This document shows, in pieces, positions 1-7,355 of a DNA stretch of 21,360 bases. The number at the start of each line of letters is the position of its first letter. The stretch's first letter is position 1. The notes beneath the pieces are model-generated. The model saw nothing but the letters and a program-made list of their open reading frames with translations, did no database searches and had not been told where the DNA came from. The DNA is taken from the NCBI GenBank assembly GCA_030597345.1, contig JAUVSA010000007.1, positions 1 to 21,360 on the forward strand. Direction: 5' to 3'. This stretch comes from Bacillota bacterium (GTDB lineage Bacteria; Armatimonadota; Hebobacteria; Hebobacterales; Hebobacteraceae). The position numbers were made by a program, and so were the translations under genes.

Positions 1-561
1 CAAGGGTGTGACGGGAAAGCTGTCTGTGGGGGTCAAAGTGGTCACGGAGGAGCCAGACTTGAGGCGGATCGCCTCCCCGGTCACCGCGATCACCGTCGCG
101 CCCTGGAACTTATCGCCCACCACTACAGCCTCCCAGCTAGCGCTGCTGTCGGTCGCCAGTATGGCGCGCTTCTCACCGTTTATGGTCATGTACCCCGTGT
201 ATGTCCAGCCCGCAAATCCAGACGTCTTGGGCTTAGCAGCGGGCCTCTCCGGAGGATCGAAGCGCGGTGGGGGTGGAAGTGGCTCATCCTGTTTCTTGGG
301 CGGCGGTGGCGGAGATCTGCGAAGCGAGAAGACGTTCCGAGAAGCCAGTTCCTGGTATCGGGCGAACTCCACATCAGCAGGAGCGGCCGGCCTGAGGGGT
401 TCCGCCCGTTGTTGTGCCTCCCCGCCCTCCTCCGGTCGCGCCGGAGCGTCATCTGCGGCAGTGAGTCGCGGCCGCGCGCTCTGCAGCGAGTAGAGCAGAA
501 ACGCGGCCGAGGCGAAGAGCAGCACTCCCAACAGTGCCCCGCTGCGGCTAGGCCTCCGCAT
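1..561 (-). CDS. gspC: GspC/PilP-like inner-membrane clamp protein (partial, 3' end off window)
   Basis: An open frame runs from an ATG at 561 to the left edge (187 codons, no stop), so the C-terminus is missing. Residues 8-26 form one membrane helix. A charged linker follows, then a segment ending in SRNVFSLRR (about 66-82) that resembles the homology region of GspC/PilP, the part that contacts the secretin. Next is a proline-rich linker (84-105), then a beta-rich part containing GYMTINGEKRAIL and VVVGDKFQGATVIAV, as in the small beta-barrel of GspC and PilP. The start overlaps the gspM stop by 14 bases, indicating translational coupling. Known role of the family: linking the inner-membrane platform to the outer-membrane secretin. 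The position after the GspL and GspM homologues matches PilP in pilMNOPQ. Whether a PDZ domain (GspC) follows cannot be seen. Confidence 0.82.
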   Translation of the reverse strand, partial: MRRPSRSGALLGVLLFASAAFLLYSLQSARPRLTAADDAPARPEEGGEAQQRAEPLRPAAPADVEFARYQELASRNVFSLRRSPPPPPKKQDEPLPPPPRFDPPERPAAKPKTSGFAGWTYTGYMTINGEKRAILATDSSASWEAVVVGDKFQGATVIAVTGEAIRLKSGSSVTTLTPTDSFPVTPL

Positions 562-1111
562 CTTGTTCCTCGCTTTCCGGAGATGGGACGTACACGGCCA
601 CGTGCACGTCGACGTGCAGAGCTTCGCCTCCCTTGCGGCCGGGAGTGATCTCGATTCCTTCCACCCAAAGGCGGCGACTCGGCTGCTCCAACTCGTAGAG
701 CAGGCGAACTATCTCGGAAAAGCTCGAGTCGGCACTGAAGCTGGCAGTGTACCTCAGGCAGCCCGACACGGGCTCTGCATCTCCCGGGGGCGTAACGCCG
801 GTTACGCTCATGCCCAGGTCTGAGGTGAGCCGGTCGATCTCATGCACCACGGCGACCTTCACGCTGCTCTTCTCAAGCATCAGACCGGCGGCCGTCGCGC
901 GCAGCTCTTGGATTTCCGCCTGAATCTCGGGCCTCTGAGCGTATAGGCTCTTGGCATGAGCGATCTCGTGCCGGAGGTTGTCCACGTCGCGGGCCAGGCC
1001 CAGAGATCGATTCCTCATGGGCAGACCTATCACGAAGACGAGGAGAAAGCCGATCAGGGCGAGGGCCGCGAACAGGACCAGCACTCGCTCGCGCTGGGAG
1101 AGCTGTCTCAT
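548..1111 (-). CDS. gspM: GspM/PilO-like inner-membrane platform protein
   Basis: This 187-residue protein has a short cytoplasmic N-terminus (MRQLSQRERV), one membrane helix at about residues 9-30, a coiled-coil-prone stretch (about 35-75), and a C-terminal alpha/beta part of the ferredoxin-like type found in GspM and PilO. A longer frame opens at 1171. I prefer the ATG at 1111 because it forms an ATGA overlap with the gspL stop and puts the membrane helix right after the start, as is usual in the family. GspM/PilO pairs with GspL/PilN and transmits the state of the cytoplasmic ATPase to the pseudopilus machinery. Sequence conservation in this family is low, so the call rests on topology, length and position between gspL and gspC. 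Confidence 0.8.
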   Translation of the reverse strand: MRQLSQRERVLVLFAALALIGFLLVFVIGLPMRNRSLGLARDVDNLRHEIAHAKSLYAQRPEIQAEIQELRATAAGLMLEKSSVKVAVVHEIDRLTSDLGMSVTGVTPPGDAEPVSGCLRYTASFSADSSFSEIVRLLYELEQPSRRLWVEGIEITPGRKGGEALHVDVHVAVYVPSPESEEQDAEA

Positions 1112-2730
1112 CTGACATCTCCCGTGCGGGCCAGTGTCCATGCTGTCGCTGGCGTCTTTCGCTGCGTCCACAGCGCCGCTCGTATGGTGAAGTTCACCCG
1201 CTCGGCGTCCTGGCCTCGCTGAGCGCTCCTGCGATCGATACCGACGAGGGTCGCCTGCGTCACCAGAGGCGAGCCCGCCAGTGCATCCTGAAGGTCTGCT
1301 GCGACAGTCGCCGTCGGCGCTGTGCCGCGGATCTCCAGCGCCTGGTCCGGCCGCAAACGAAAGTGGCTCAACACGATGTCATCTGGTGCGTAGAGGGCGA
1401 TGCTCCTGAGGAGTTCGAGTGCCAGATGGCGACGGAGCCTCACTGTCTCCAGAGCACTCAGCCGTCTTCGCAGCCGGTCGCGCTCGGCCTTCAACTCTTC
1501 CACATCGGCGCTTTGGAGTGCCGCCGCCTCGGCCTGCTCCTCCAGTTGGGCCAGCTCCTTGCCCCGTTGGGACAGCCCACTGGCAGTCAGCAGATACCAT
1601 GTCATCATGCTAGCCACCACCAGAACGGCGGCGACGGCGCCCGCCCGTCGCAGGCGGCGCAAGCGGTGTGCCGCCTGGACCTCCTGCGGCACCAGCGAGA
1701 TCTGCCACGCGCTCCCGCCGGTCGACTGCAGTCCCTGGGCAATGGCCAGCAGACAGGAGTCCACCTCCCGAGGATCCCCCTGGAGCCGAGCGCCCGGAAA
1801 CAGCTCGGAGGCTGCGAGACGTATCGGCGCGGCGCCGAATTCTCCTTGGATGGCTTCCTTCAACCCGGGCAGGGACGCTTCTGGCCCAGCCAGTAGGATG
1901 CTGGACACTGCCGCTGGACCGAAGGACAAGGCCGACCGCCGAATCTCTCCCAGCAGGTTCTCCAGCCAGGCTGCAATGCGAGAGGGGCGAGGATGCTGGG
2001 CGAGCAATCCCAGTCCCGCCGTTTCCTTCTGCATCTCGGCTTCATGGACCGTCAGTCCCAGGTCTTCCTGGATTGCGCGGGTCAAGTGCTGCCCACCGAG
2101 ACCGACGGAACGGGTCAGGCGGAGCCGATCTCCCTCCGATACGTTGATGGTGGAAGCGCGCGCGCCGATAGCCACGGTCACAGTCAGTCCTGTTGGCTCT
2201 CGCGGCACCCGCCGCGCCAAGTCGTCAAGCGCAAGGGCGTCAATTGTCACGGCCGCGGGGCGTAGACCGGCGTCCTCCGCAACGCGAAGATACTCCCGCA
2301 CCACATCCCGTTGTACTGCCCCTACCAGGACGTCAGTCAGACCTGCCTCCCCCCGAGAGATCCCCAGCGACTGCCAGTCAACCACTACTTGGTCCAGGGG
2401 AAACGGGATATGGTCCGCTAGGTCGTAGCCGACGACGCGCTCCAGGTCCGAGCGATCTGCAGGGGGGAAGGCACTGATCCGAGCAGTCGCCTGGCCCCGC
2501 GGCACCGCCATTATTGCGGTTCGGGTTCGGATGCCGGCCTTCTCCATCGCTTGCCGGATGGCGTGTACCAGCGGCTCGCGGTCCCCTCCGGGCTCCCAAC
2601 GGTAGTCGGCCGGCAGGGACTGCTCGGCGAAGCGAATGGCGCGGATCCGGCCGCGACCCTCAACCAGTTGGGCCACCCTTACTGACCGCGACTCTATCTC
2701 TATGCTGACCGGTTTGGCAGAAGACAGCAA
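1108..2730 (-). CDS. gspL: GspL: fused PilM-like and PilN-like assembly protein
   Basis: The 540-residue protein has an actin-like cytoplasmic domain of the PilM type (about 1-340), a single membrane helix (about 363-383), a coiled coil (about 385-430) and a periplasmic PilN-like ferredoxin-fold domain (about 430-525). This is the GspL layout, but the length is nearer to PilM plus PilN joined than to a typical proteobacterial GspL of about 400 residues. The start is TTG, with AAGGGAG seven bases upstream inside the gspK 3' end. The gap to gspK is four bases, and the stop overlaps gspM by four. GspL recruits the GspE ATPase to the membrane and pairs with GspM. The nucleotide-binding motifs of PilM look degraded: EIESRSVRV at 11-19, AIGARASTI at 187-195, and no GGG in LLAGPEASLPGL. 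The first domain is therefore probably structural. Confidence 0.88.
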   Translation of the reverse strand: MLSSAKPVSIEIESRSVRVAQLVEGRGRIRAIRFAEQSLPADYRWEPGGDREPLVHAIRQAMEKAGIRTRTAIMAVPRGQATARISAFPPADRSDLERVVGYDLADHIPFPLDQVVVDWQSLGISRGEAGLTDVLVGAVQRDVVREYLRVAEDAGLRPAAVTIDALALDDLARRVPREPTGLTVTVAIGARASTINVSEGDRLRLTRSVGLGGQHLTRAIQEDLGLTVHEAEMQKETAGLGLLAQHPRPSRIAAWLENLLGEIRRSALSFGPAAVSSILLAGPEASLPGLKEAIQGEFGAAPIRLAASELFPGARLQGDPREVDSCLLAIAQGLQSTGGSAWQISLVPQEVQAAHRLRRLRRAGAVAAVLVVASMMTWYLLTASGLSQRGKELAQLEEQAEAAALQSADVEELKAERDRLRRRLSALETVRLRRHLALELLRSIALYAPDDIVLSHFRLRPDQALEIRGTAPTATVAADLQDALAGSPLVTQATLVGIDRRSAQRGQDAERVNFTIRAALWTQRKTPATAWTLARTGDVR

Positions 2731-2734
2731 TCAA

Positions 2735-4102
2735 CTACTCCCTTGCAGCGACGGTTACTTCTTGCGGACGCTGTGGCAGGGGCCAGTCCCGCTCTCCCTG
2801 CTGCACTAGGATTACCTTGTCTGGGAAGCGCCGAACCAGTGCCGACACGGTGCGAAATGCCCGTCCTGATTCCGACCGGCCCGTCGCCTGCACGACGAAC
2901 GAGGAGGACTTGGTGGTCAGATGGTCGATTGTGTGCACGAACAGCGCTCGGCCGTTCGGCTGCTCCAATAGCAGCCGGGCGACCTCGCTGAGCGACGCAA
3001 CCGACTCGGCCTCCCGGACGGAAGCGAAAACCTCCGCCATTTCGATTGAACCTCCCGCCAGCGCAGCCAGCACCTCTGGGGGAGCGGTGTTGACATTGAC
3101 CTTCCCGTTGACCTTCGGCTCGATCTCTCCCCAGAAGTGCACCCGCGGGCTGACCGACACACAGTCGAGGAGAGGGAGAAAGTCATGTCCGTAGAACTCC
3201 AGAGCATCGGCCACCTGTGAGAGAGACGTGTACGATTGGCCCAGCAGGCTGCTCCGCCAGGTCAACAGCTCCATCAGCATATCATCCGTGAGCACCGGCT
3301 GCAACCATTCCGGCACGACGCTCTGGTCGGACTGCGACCCGACGCCCAGCCGGTTCAGGAGCAGGTTCAGATTCTCCCGCTTCCGACCTTGCGCGTCAGT
3401 GTCGGGCGAGATAGACTCGACGGTAAGGAGATGGGCCAGCCCCGGCATGCCCGAGCCTCCAAAGAACATGGCGGGCGTCACGCCCCGCACGAGGAGCAGC
3501 TCGCCGAGCGTCTGGAAGGGGCCGTTTCGAGGGAGATAGGGCTGGGGGAGCGCGGTGTAGTACTCGTGCTCGGCTCCTTCGGCGCGTGGGACGTTGTCCG
3601 GGTCCCACCAGTCGATGATGGCGGCGGCGACGGCTGGGTCGCCTGTCAGGTGCAGCAGCACGGCGTAGTCGGATTGGCTCTCAGGGTTCTGAGGATTCGT
3701 CGCGCGCTCGCAGAGAGTGTTCACGTTGATGCGGCCGCACGCATCGCGCACGTGCACGCGGTAATATCCCGCTCCCATTACCTGAGGTAGATCGAGCGGG
3801 GATTCACAGAACGGTCCCCACGGGTCCGCCAGCGTGTCTACAGTCATGTCCTCATAGAGCAGAATGGCTCGCGCCTCGTGAAGCCCCGCCTCTGCGAGGA
3901 ACAGTGATTGCGTCCGGTTCAGGCAGGTGCGGGCGGCGAACAGCTCGACTCGCACCACGGCCGTGATTCCAACCGCGAGCACGGTCAGGAGCACGACCGC
4001 GAACACGGCGAGGATGAGCACCATCCCGCGCTCGAGTCGTCTCACTCTACCGGCTTGGAATAGGGATGATCGTCTGGTAAACATGGTCTTGTTGTCGGGC
4101 AT
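2735..4102 (-). CDS. gspK: GspK, large minor pseudopilin of type II secretion
   Basis: GspK caps the pseudopilus tip together with GspI and GspJ. The hydrophobic N-terminal helix begins at ERG|MVLILAVFAVVLL (about residues 25-39) and lacks the Glu at position 5 seen in other pseudopilins, as is normal for GspK. Family motifs are GRINVNT (123-129), IIDWWDPDN (162-170), NGPFQTLGELLLVRGVTP (193-210) and KVNVNTAPPEVLAAL (about 335-350). Length is 455 residues from the ATG at 4102, which overlaps gspJ by 56 bases and has no clear ribosome binding site. A GTG at 4045, one base after the gspJ stop, would give the short leader VRRLERG typical of pseudopilins and is a serious alternative start. The product is expected to be cleaved by a prepilin peptidase not present in this window. 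Confidence 0.93.
   Translation of the reverse strand: MPDNKTMFTRRSSLFQAGRVRRLERGMVLILAVFAVVLLTVLAVGITAVVRVELFAARTCLNRTQSLFLAEAGLHEARAILLYEDMTVDTLADPWGPFCESPLDLPQVMGAGYYRVHVRDACGRINVNTLCERATNPQNPESQSDYAVLLHLTGDPAVAAAIIDWWDPDNVPRAEGAEHEYYTALPQPYLPRNGPFQTLGELLLVRGVTPAMFFGGSGMPGLAHLLTVESISPDTDAQGRKRENLNLLLNRLGVGSQSDQSVVPEWLQPVLTDDMLMELLTWRSSLLGQSYTSLSQVADALEFYGHDFLPLLDCVSVSPRVHFWGEIEPKVNGKVNVNTAPPEVLAALAGGSIEMAEVFASVREAESVASLSEVARLLLEQPNGRALFVHTIDHLTTKSSSFVVQATGRSESGRAFRTVSALVRRFPDKVILVQQGERDWPLPQRPQEVTVAARE
2738..2744 (-). promoter_or_regulatory. Shine-Dalgarno supporting the TTG start of gspL
   Basis: AAGGGAG on the minus strand lies in the last codons of gspK, seven bases before the TTG at 2730. 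It decides the start, as no ATG occurs near the conserved N-terminus. Confidence 0.7.
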
Positions 4103-4772
4103 CGCGCAGGGTCAATTGGATCGCTATCGCCCAGGGAAGCCGGAGGTCCTGCTCGGTGGTCTCCCAGGCGTCCAACCAGTCTTGGCCGTCGAAGTAGCGG
4201 AGCTGGAGGCCGGTGACGGAGCTGGAGACGAGCTCCGGGCGCGGCTCGCCGATCTGCCATTCCAGCCCCGCTCCTGAGATCGCATTGGGCGCGACAGAAG
4301 CTGTTCGATAGAGCCCCCGTGGGCCGCCATCCTTGCGCGCCAGCCGCTCATAGCGAACCGCTACGTAGTCTGTGACGAGGGGATGGCTCTCCGGGTGCCA
4401 ATCGGTCTGCAGCTCCTCTGGCAGCAGCGCCGTCCGGTAGAGGCTGCTGCTCTCGGTGCACACGATGAGTGTGTCTACTGCGTTTTCGCGACTCGGAGCG
4501 GGCACGCCGATGAGATATCCAGCAGTTCTCTCAAGCCCCAAGTAGGCTCCCCTTATGTCGCGGGAGAGCAATTCGATTACTGCGCGTGCCTCCTGATGCA
4601 GATCGGCAGCTTCCGCTGATCTCTGCCAGACGTTCAGGCATGTGGAAATGCTCAGCGTAATGCCGGCCGCCAGCAAGGCGACGAACGACATAGCGATCGT
4701 CATCTCCAGCAGAGTAAAGCCCTGTCGGGCCCGGCCCGGCCTAGAAAATGGCGGTAGAGAATCGAGTCTCAC
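4047..4772 (-). CDS. gspJ: GspJ, minor pseudopilin
   Basis: This 241-residue prepilin has an 18-residue basic leader ending ARQG, then FTLLEMTIAMSFVALLAAG with Glu at mature position 5, a textbook prepilin peptidase site and membrane helix. Downstream, RDIRGAYLG (about 71-79), WLDAW near residue 200 and the closing LPWAIAIQLTL strand match GspJ. GspJ forms the tip complex with GspI and GspK and initiates the pseudopilus. The ATG at 4772 lies 32 bases inside gspI and the end overlaps the longer reading of gspK, so translation is coupled across these genes. The order H-I-J-K is the same as in known T2SS operons, which supports the specific assignment. Confidence 0.92.
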   Translation of the reverse strand: MRLDSLPPFSRPGRARQGFTLLEMTIAMSFVALLAAGITLSISTCLNVWQRSAEAADLHQEARAVIELLSRDIRGAYLGLERTAGYLIGVPAPSRENAVDTLIVCTESSSLYRTALLPEELQTDWHPESHPLVTDYVAVRYERLARKDGGPRGLYRTASVAPNAISGAGLEWQIGEPRPELVSSSVTGLQLRYFDGQDWLDAWETTEQDLRLPWAIAIQLTLRDARQQDHVYQTIIPIPSR

Positions 4773-5127
4773 GTCTTCTGCCAGCCTCCGGGGCGGAAAT
4801 CACCAGATCCACACGTTGCACATTCAGTACGTTAGGCGAATGAACCGTGAGCCGCCAGAGATAGTCGGGGAACTCGGGGCTGAAGTTGCCCTCTGCGGTC
4901 CCGATCGGCAAGTGCTCGCGGCCCAGTAGCTGTATCTCTGCAAGCCTCTGCTGGGCGAGGAAGCTCAACACAGTGTCATTCTGGGCGACGGCGGTAACAC
5001 GACTGGCCATAGAAAAGGCCGTCAGTACGCCCAGAAGCCCGATGGCAACTACTACCGTAGCCACCAGGACCTCGACTAGAGTGAAGCCGCGTAGAGTGAA
5101 GCCACGCTGCGTTGGCGTGCTAGACAC
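4741..5127 (-). CDS. gspI: GspI, minor pseudopilin with a doubled cleavage motif
   Basis: A 128-residue prepilin starting at GTG, overlapping the gspH stop by eight bases (GTGTCTAG). The mature part begins FTLVEVLVATVVVAIGLLG, typical of GspI, followed by SRVTAVAQNDTVLSFLAQQRLAEIQLL, resembling the conserved helix of the family. GspI binds GspJ and GspK in the tip complex. The leader region reads RGFTLRGFTLVEV: the prepilin recognition motif is present twice in tandem, encoded by a 15-bp direct repeat. Only the second copy has Glu at mature position 5, so it is the probable cleavage site. Length and operon position are normal for the family. Confidence 0.92.
   Translation of the reverse strand: MSSTPTQRGFTLRGFTLVEVLVATVVVAIGLLGVLTAFSMASRVTAVAQNDTVLSFLAQQRLAEIQLLGREHLPIGTAEGNFSPEFPDYLWRLTVHSPNVLNVQRVDLVISAPEAGRRRETRFSTAIF
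5077..5106 (-). repeat. 15-bp tandem duplication in gspI coding RGFTL twice
   Basis: Two adjacent 15-bp units (5077-5091 and 5092-5106) differ at one silent base (CGT or CGC for Arg) and both encode RGFTL. They duplicate the prepilin peptidase recognition site at the front of GspI. The near-identity points to a recent in-frame duplication. Confidence 0.93.
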
Positions 5128-5665
5128 TGACAGTTACTCTTCCTGTGGCCGGCGCGACCTTCACCGCCAGCTCGCGGCCGTTGGCATCCAGCAGGCACAG
5201 AATAGCTCCATCCGCATGACCATCGGGGTCGAAGTAGATAGGATCCGACACCCTATCACCGGTGCTCTGCCCCGCAATCACGAGGTCGGTCAGGATGAGC
5301 CATTCCGGCAGGCGCACCTGCTCCCGCCCCAGCAGACGCAGCACCCCGAACTCGCTTCGGTCGAACGCAGGAGCGACTTGGGCCTCTGCCCAGAACACAC
5401 CCGCGGCTGAATCGTGCATGACTCGCACTAGCCTGCCCTTCGCCACCGCGTCAGTCCGCGCTGAGGTCAGCAAACCGACCAGCTGGCGGATCGCCGTCCG
5501 CTTCTCGGCGCTTCGCAGCACATTCCCTATGCCTGGCCGCAGGGCGAGGAACCCGATGGCGATGATGATCATCACCGCCAGGACCTCGAGGAGGGTGAAG
5601 CCTCTGCTACGCCCTCGCGGGCTTGTTCGGCCCGGTCCGCGCAATGTCCCGTCCTCAGTCCTCAT
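5120..5665 (-). CDS. gspH: GspH, minor pseudopilin
   Basis: From the ATG at 5665 this is 181 residues: a long basic leader of 22 residues ending RSRG, then FTLLEVLAVMIIIAIGFLAL with Glu at mature position 5. The helix continuation with RTAIRQLVGLLTSARTDAVA resembles the GspH/FimT pattern, in which this helix is followed by a beta-rich domain. The open frame reaches back to 5716, but that would overlap gspG by 62 bases. The ATG at 5665 overlaps by only 11 and is preferred. GspH sits below the tip complex and joins it to the GspG shaft. Ribosome binding site sequence is weak, as expected for a coupled start. Confidence 0.9.
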   Translation of the reverse strand: MRTEDGTLRGPGRTSPRGRSRGFTLLEVLAVMIIIAIGFLALRPGIGNVLRSAEKRTAIRQLVGLLTSARTDAVAKGRLVRVMHDSAAGVFWAEAQVAPAFDRSEFGVLRLLGREQVRLPEWLILTDLVIAGQSTGDRVSDPIYFDPDGHADGAILCLLDANGRELAVKVAPATGRVTVSV

Positions 5666-6116
5666 CCAGGTTGGTGATGTCCGCGCTGTACTCGTCCTGT
5701 CCCCCCGGACTCCCATCAGCGCCGTAGGACATCAGGTCGTAACCAGTTGGGATCAATCGCCCTGGAAACACGTAGATATAAGCATTCCCCCAGGGGTCCT
5801 TTGGGACAGTCGTCCTGTTCTTGAGATAGGGCCCGTTCCAGTTCCGCGGCACGGGCGCAGTGCCCGGCTTTCGTATGAGAGCCATGAGGCCTTGCTCGGC
5901 CGTAGGCGGATAGCCGCTGTCCGCCTCATAGAGGTCGATGGCCGTCTCCAGCGTCTTGATGTCCTGCACGGCCCTCGCCCGCCTTGCGTTCTTGGTGTAG
6001 TTCGTGACCTGGAGGGTAACCGCGCCTGCCAGGATGGTGATGATGATCATCACCACGACCAGCTCTATCAGAGTGAAGCCGTTGTTCGAGCGAAGCCTGG
6101 TATGCCAGCGAATCAT
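5655..6116 (-). CDS. gspG: GspG, major pseudopilin
   Basis: The 153-residue protein has a 13-residue leader ending NNG, then FTLIELVVVMIIITILAG. The body carries GspG hallmarks: LETAIDLYEADSGYPPTAEQG, NGPYLKN, VPKDPWGNAYIYVFPG, and the C-terminal loop SYGADGSPGGQDEYSADI, whose acidic residues correspond to the calcium site that stabilises the pseudopilus shaft. The ATG at 6116 has a good Shine-Dalgarno (GGAGGGGA at 6126-6133, nine bases away) in the 20-base gap after gspF. This is the only T2SS gene after gspE with its own strong site apart from a coupled start, fitting the need for many copies of the major subunit. Confidence 0.96.
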   Translation of the reverse strand: MIRWHTRLRSNNGFTLIELVVVMIIITILAGAVTLQVTNYTKNARRARAVQDIKTLETAIDLYEADSGYPPTAEQGLMALIRKPGTAPVPRNWNGPYLKNRTTVPKDPWGNAYIYVFPGRLIPTGYDLMSYGADGSPGGQDEYSADITNLDED

Positions 6117-6125
6117 TGCAGGTCC

Positions 6126-6133
6126 ATCCCCTC
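6126..6133 (-). promoter_or_regulatory. Shine-Dalgarno of gspG
   Basis: GGAGGGGA on the minus strand, nine bases before the gspG ATG and inside the short gspF-gspG gap. It stands out among the largely overlapping starts of this operon and may raise synthesis of the major pseudopilin. Confidence 0.65.
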
Positions 6134-6136
6134 CAC

Positions 6137-7354
6137 TTAGCGGCCTATGGTCGCGTTGATCTGGAAGATGGGCAGCAACACTGCGAGGACAATGAATCCC
6201 ACAACGCGGCCCACGATGATGACGATGAAAGGCTCCAGCAGCGTGGTAAGTCGCCCCAGCGTGCTATCCACCTCAAAATCGAGGCTGTCCGCGACTCTGG
6301 CCATCATGTCGGGGAGCTGGCCCGTTTCCTCACCCACGCCAGCCATGTGAATTAGGATAGGCGGGAACACTCCCGCTCGTTCGAGGGCGGATGATACGGG
6401 CGTACCCTCTCGCACCTCTTCCCGTACAGCCTCCACGGCTTGCGTCATGGGGCGGTTGGCGACAGCGTTGCCGCTGATCTCGAGCGCGGCGAGAATGGGG
6501 ACCCCTCCGCCGAGCATGGTGCCCAGCGTTCGCGCGAGACGGGAGACGGCCATCTTGTGCCAGATCGGCCCCAACAGTGGCAGTCGGAGAGCCCATAGGT
6601 CGAGCTTGGCTCTGCCCGCCTTGGTCCGCGCGTACCACCGGAACCCCAGCACCAACACGAGGATGAAGATCGCCAGCATCCACCAGATTGAGCGCAGCGC
6701 ATCGGTGACTATCAGCAGCACCTGGGTCAGCAGCGGCAGCGTCTGCTCGAGCTCCTCGAACAGGGCCGAGAGCTTCGGTATGAGAAACCCCATGATAAAG
6801 GCGACTGCGGCAATGGCGACTGTCATCAGGACCGCCGGATACAACAGGGCTGAGATCACCTGTGAGCGCCGCTGCATCGACTTCTCGAGAAAATCCGCCA
6901 GGCGCAGCAGCACTGCATCCACGTGGCCGCTGGTCTCTCCCGCTCGCACCATGTTGACGTAGAGGTCAGGGAAGTGCCGAGGATGCCGCTGCAGGGCTTC
7001 CGAAAGCGGCCGGCCCTCTTGGACGTCGGCGCGTATGGCCTCGAAGAGGTCGCGCAGGGTAGTACGGTCTGCCTGCTCCACGAGGACGGAGAGGCTGCGA
7101 AACATTGGGAGCCGCGCGGCCGTCATGTCCGCAAGCTGCCGCGTCATGAGGACAATGTCACTCCCGCTGACGCCCCGCCCCCGCCGTAGCTGCTTGCGCT
7201 GTCCCAGGGAAATCTGCGCGGCCTCGCCGATGCTGGACGGGAAGTATCCCATGTCGCGGAGGCGGCGTTTGACCTCCTCCGCGTTCCCGGCCGCGATCTC
7301 CCCCGTCACGGTCTTCCCCGCGCGATCCAGCGCGGCGTAGCGAAAACGGGCCAT
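6137..7354 (-). CDS. gspF: GspF, type II secretion inner-membrane platform protein
   Basis: GspF/PilC family, 405 residues from the ATG at 7354, the usual family length. It begins MARFRYAALDRAGKTVTGEI, a standard GspF opening, then two repeated cytoplasmic helical domains (about 70-190 and 270-395), each with the family helix pattern (MTRQLADMTAARLPMFRSL; AVSRLARTLGTMLGGGVPIL). There are three hydrophobic membrane segments near 170-195, 215-240 and the C-terminus (FIVIIVGRVVGFIVLAVLLP). The open frame extends to 7432 within gspE, but the ATG at 7354 lies one base after the gspE stop and matches the family start. GspF is the polytopic membrane core on which GspE acts to extract and polymerise pseudopilins. 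Confidence 0.96.
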   Translation of the reverse strand: MARFRYAALDRAGKTVTGEIAAGNAEEVKRRLRDMGYFPSSIGEAAQISLGQRKQLRRGRGVSGSDIVLMTRQLADMTAARLPMFRSLSVLVEQADRTTLRDLFEAIRADVQEGRPLSEALQRHPRHFPDLYVNMVRAGETSGHVDAVLLRLADFLEKSMQRRSQVISALLYPAVLMTVAIAAVAFIMGFLIPKLSALFEELEQTLPLLTQVLLIVTDALRSIWWMLAIFILVLVLGFRWYARTKAGRAKLDLWALRLPLLGPIWHKMAVSRLARTLGTMLGGGVPILAALEISGNAVANRPMTQAVEAVREEVREGTPVSSALERAGVFPPILIHMAGVGEETGQLPDMMARVADSLDFEVDSTLGRLTTLLEPFIVIIVGRVVGFIVLAVLLPIFQINATIGR

Positions 7355-7355
7355 G

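Noticed and set aside
1400..2428. Plus-strand open frame of 342 codons
   Set aside because: Exactly antisense to gspL; Ser/Arg/Ala-rich composition without any family motif; a product of high GC content.
5262..6140. Plus-strand open frame of 292 codons across gspH and gspG
   Set aside because: Antisense to two clear pseudopilin genes with normal motifs.
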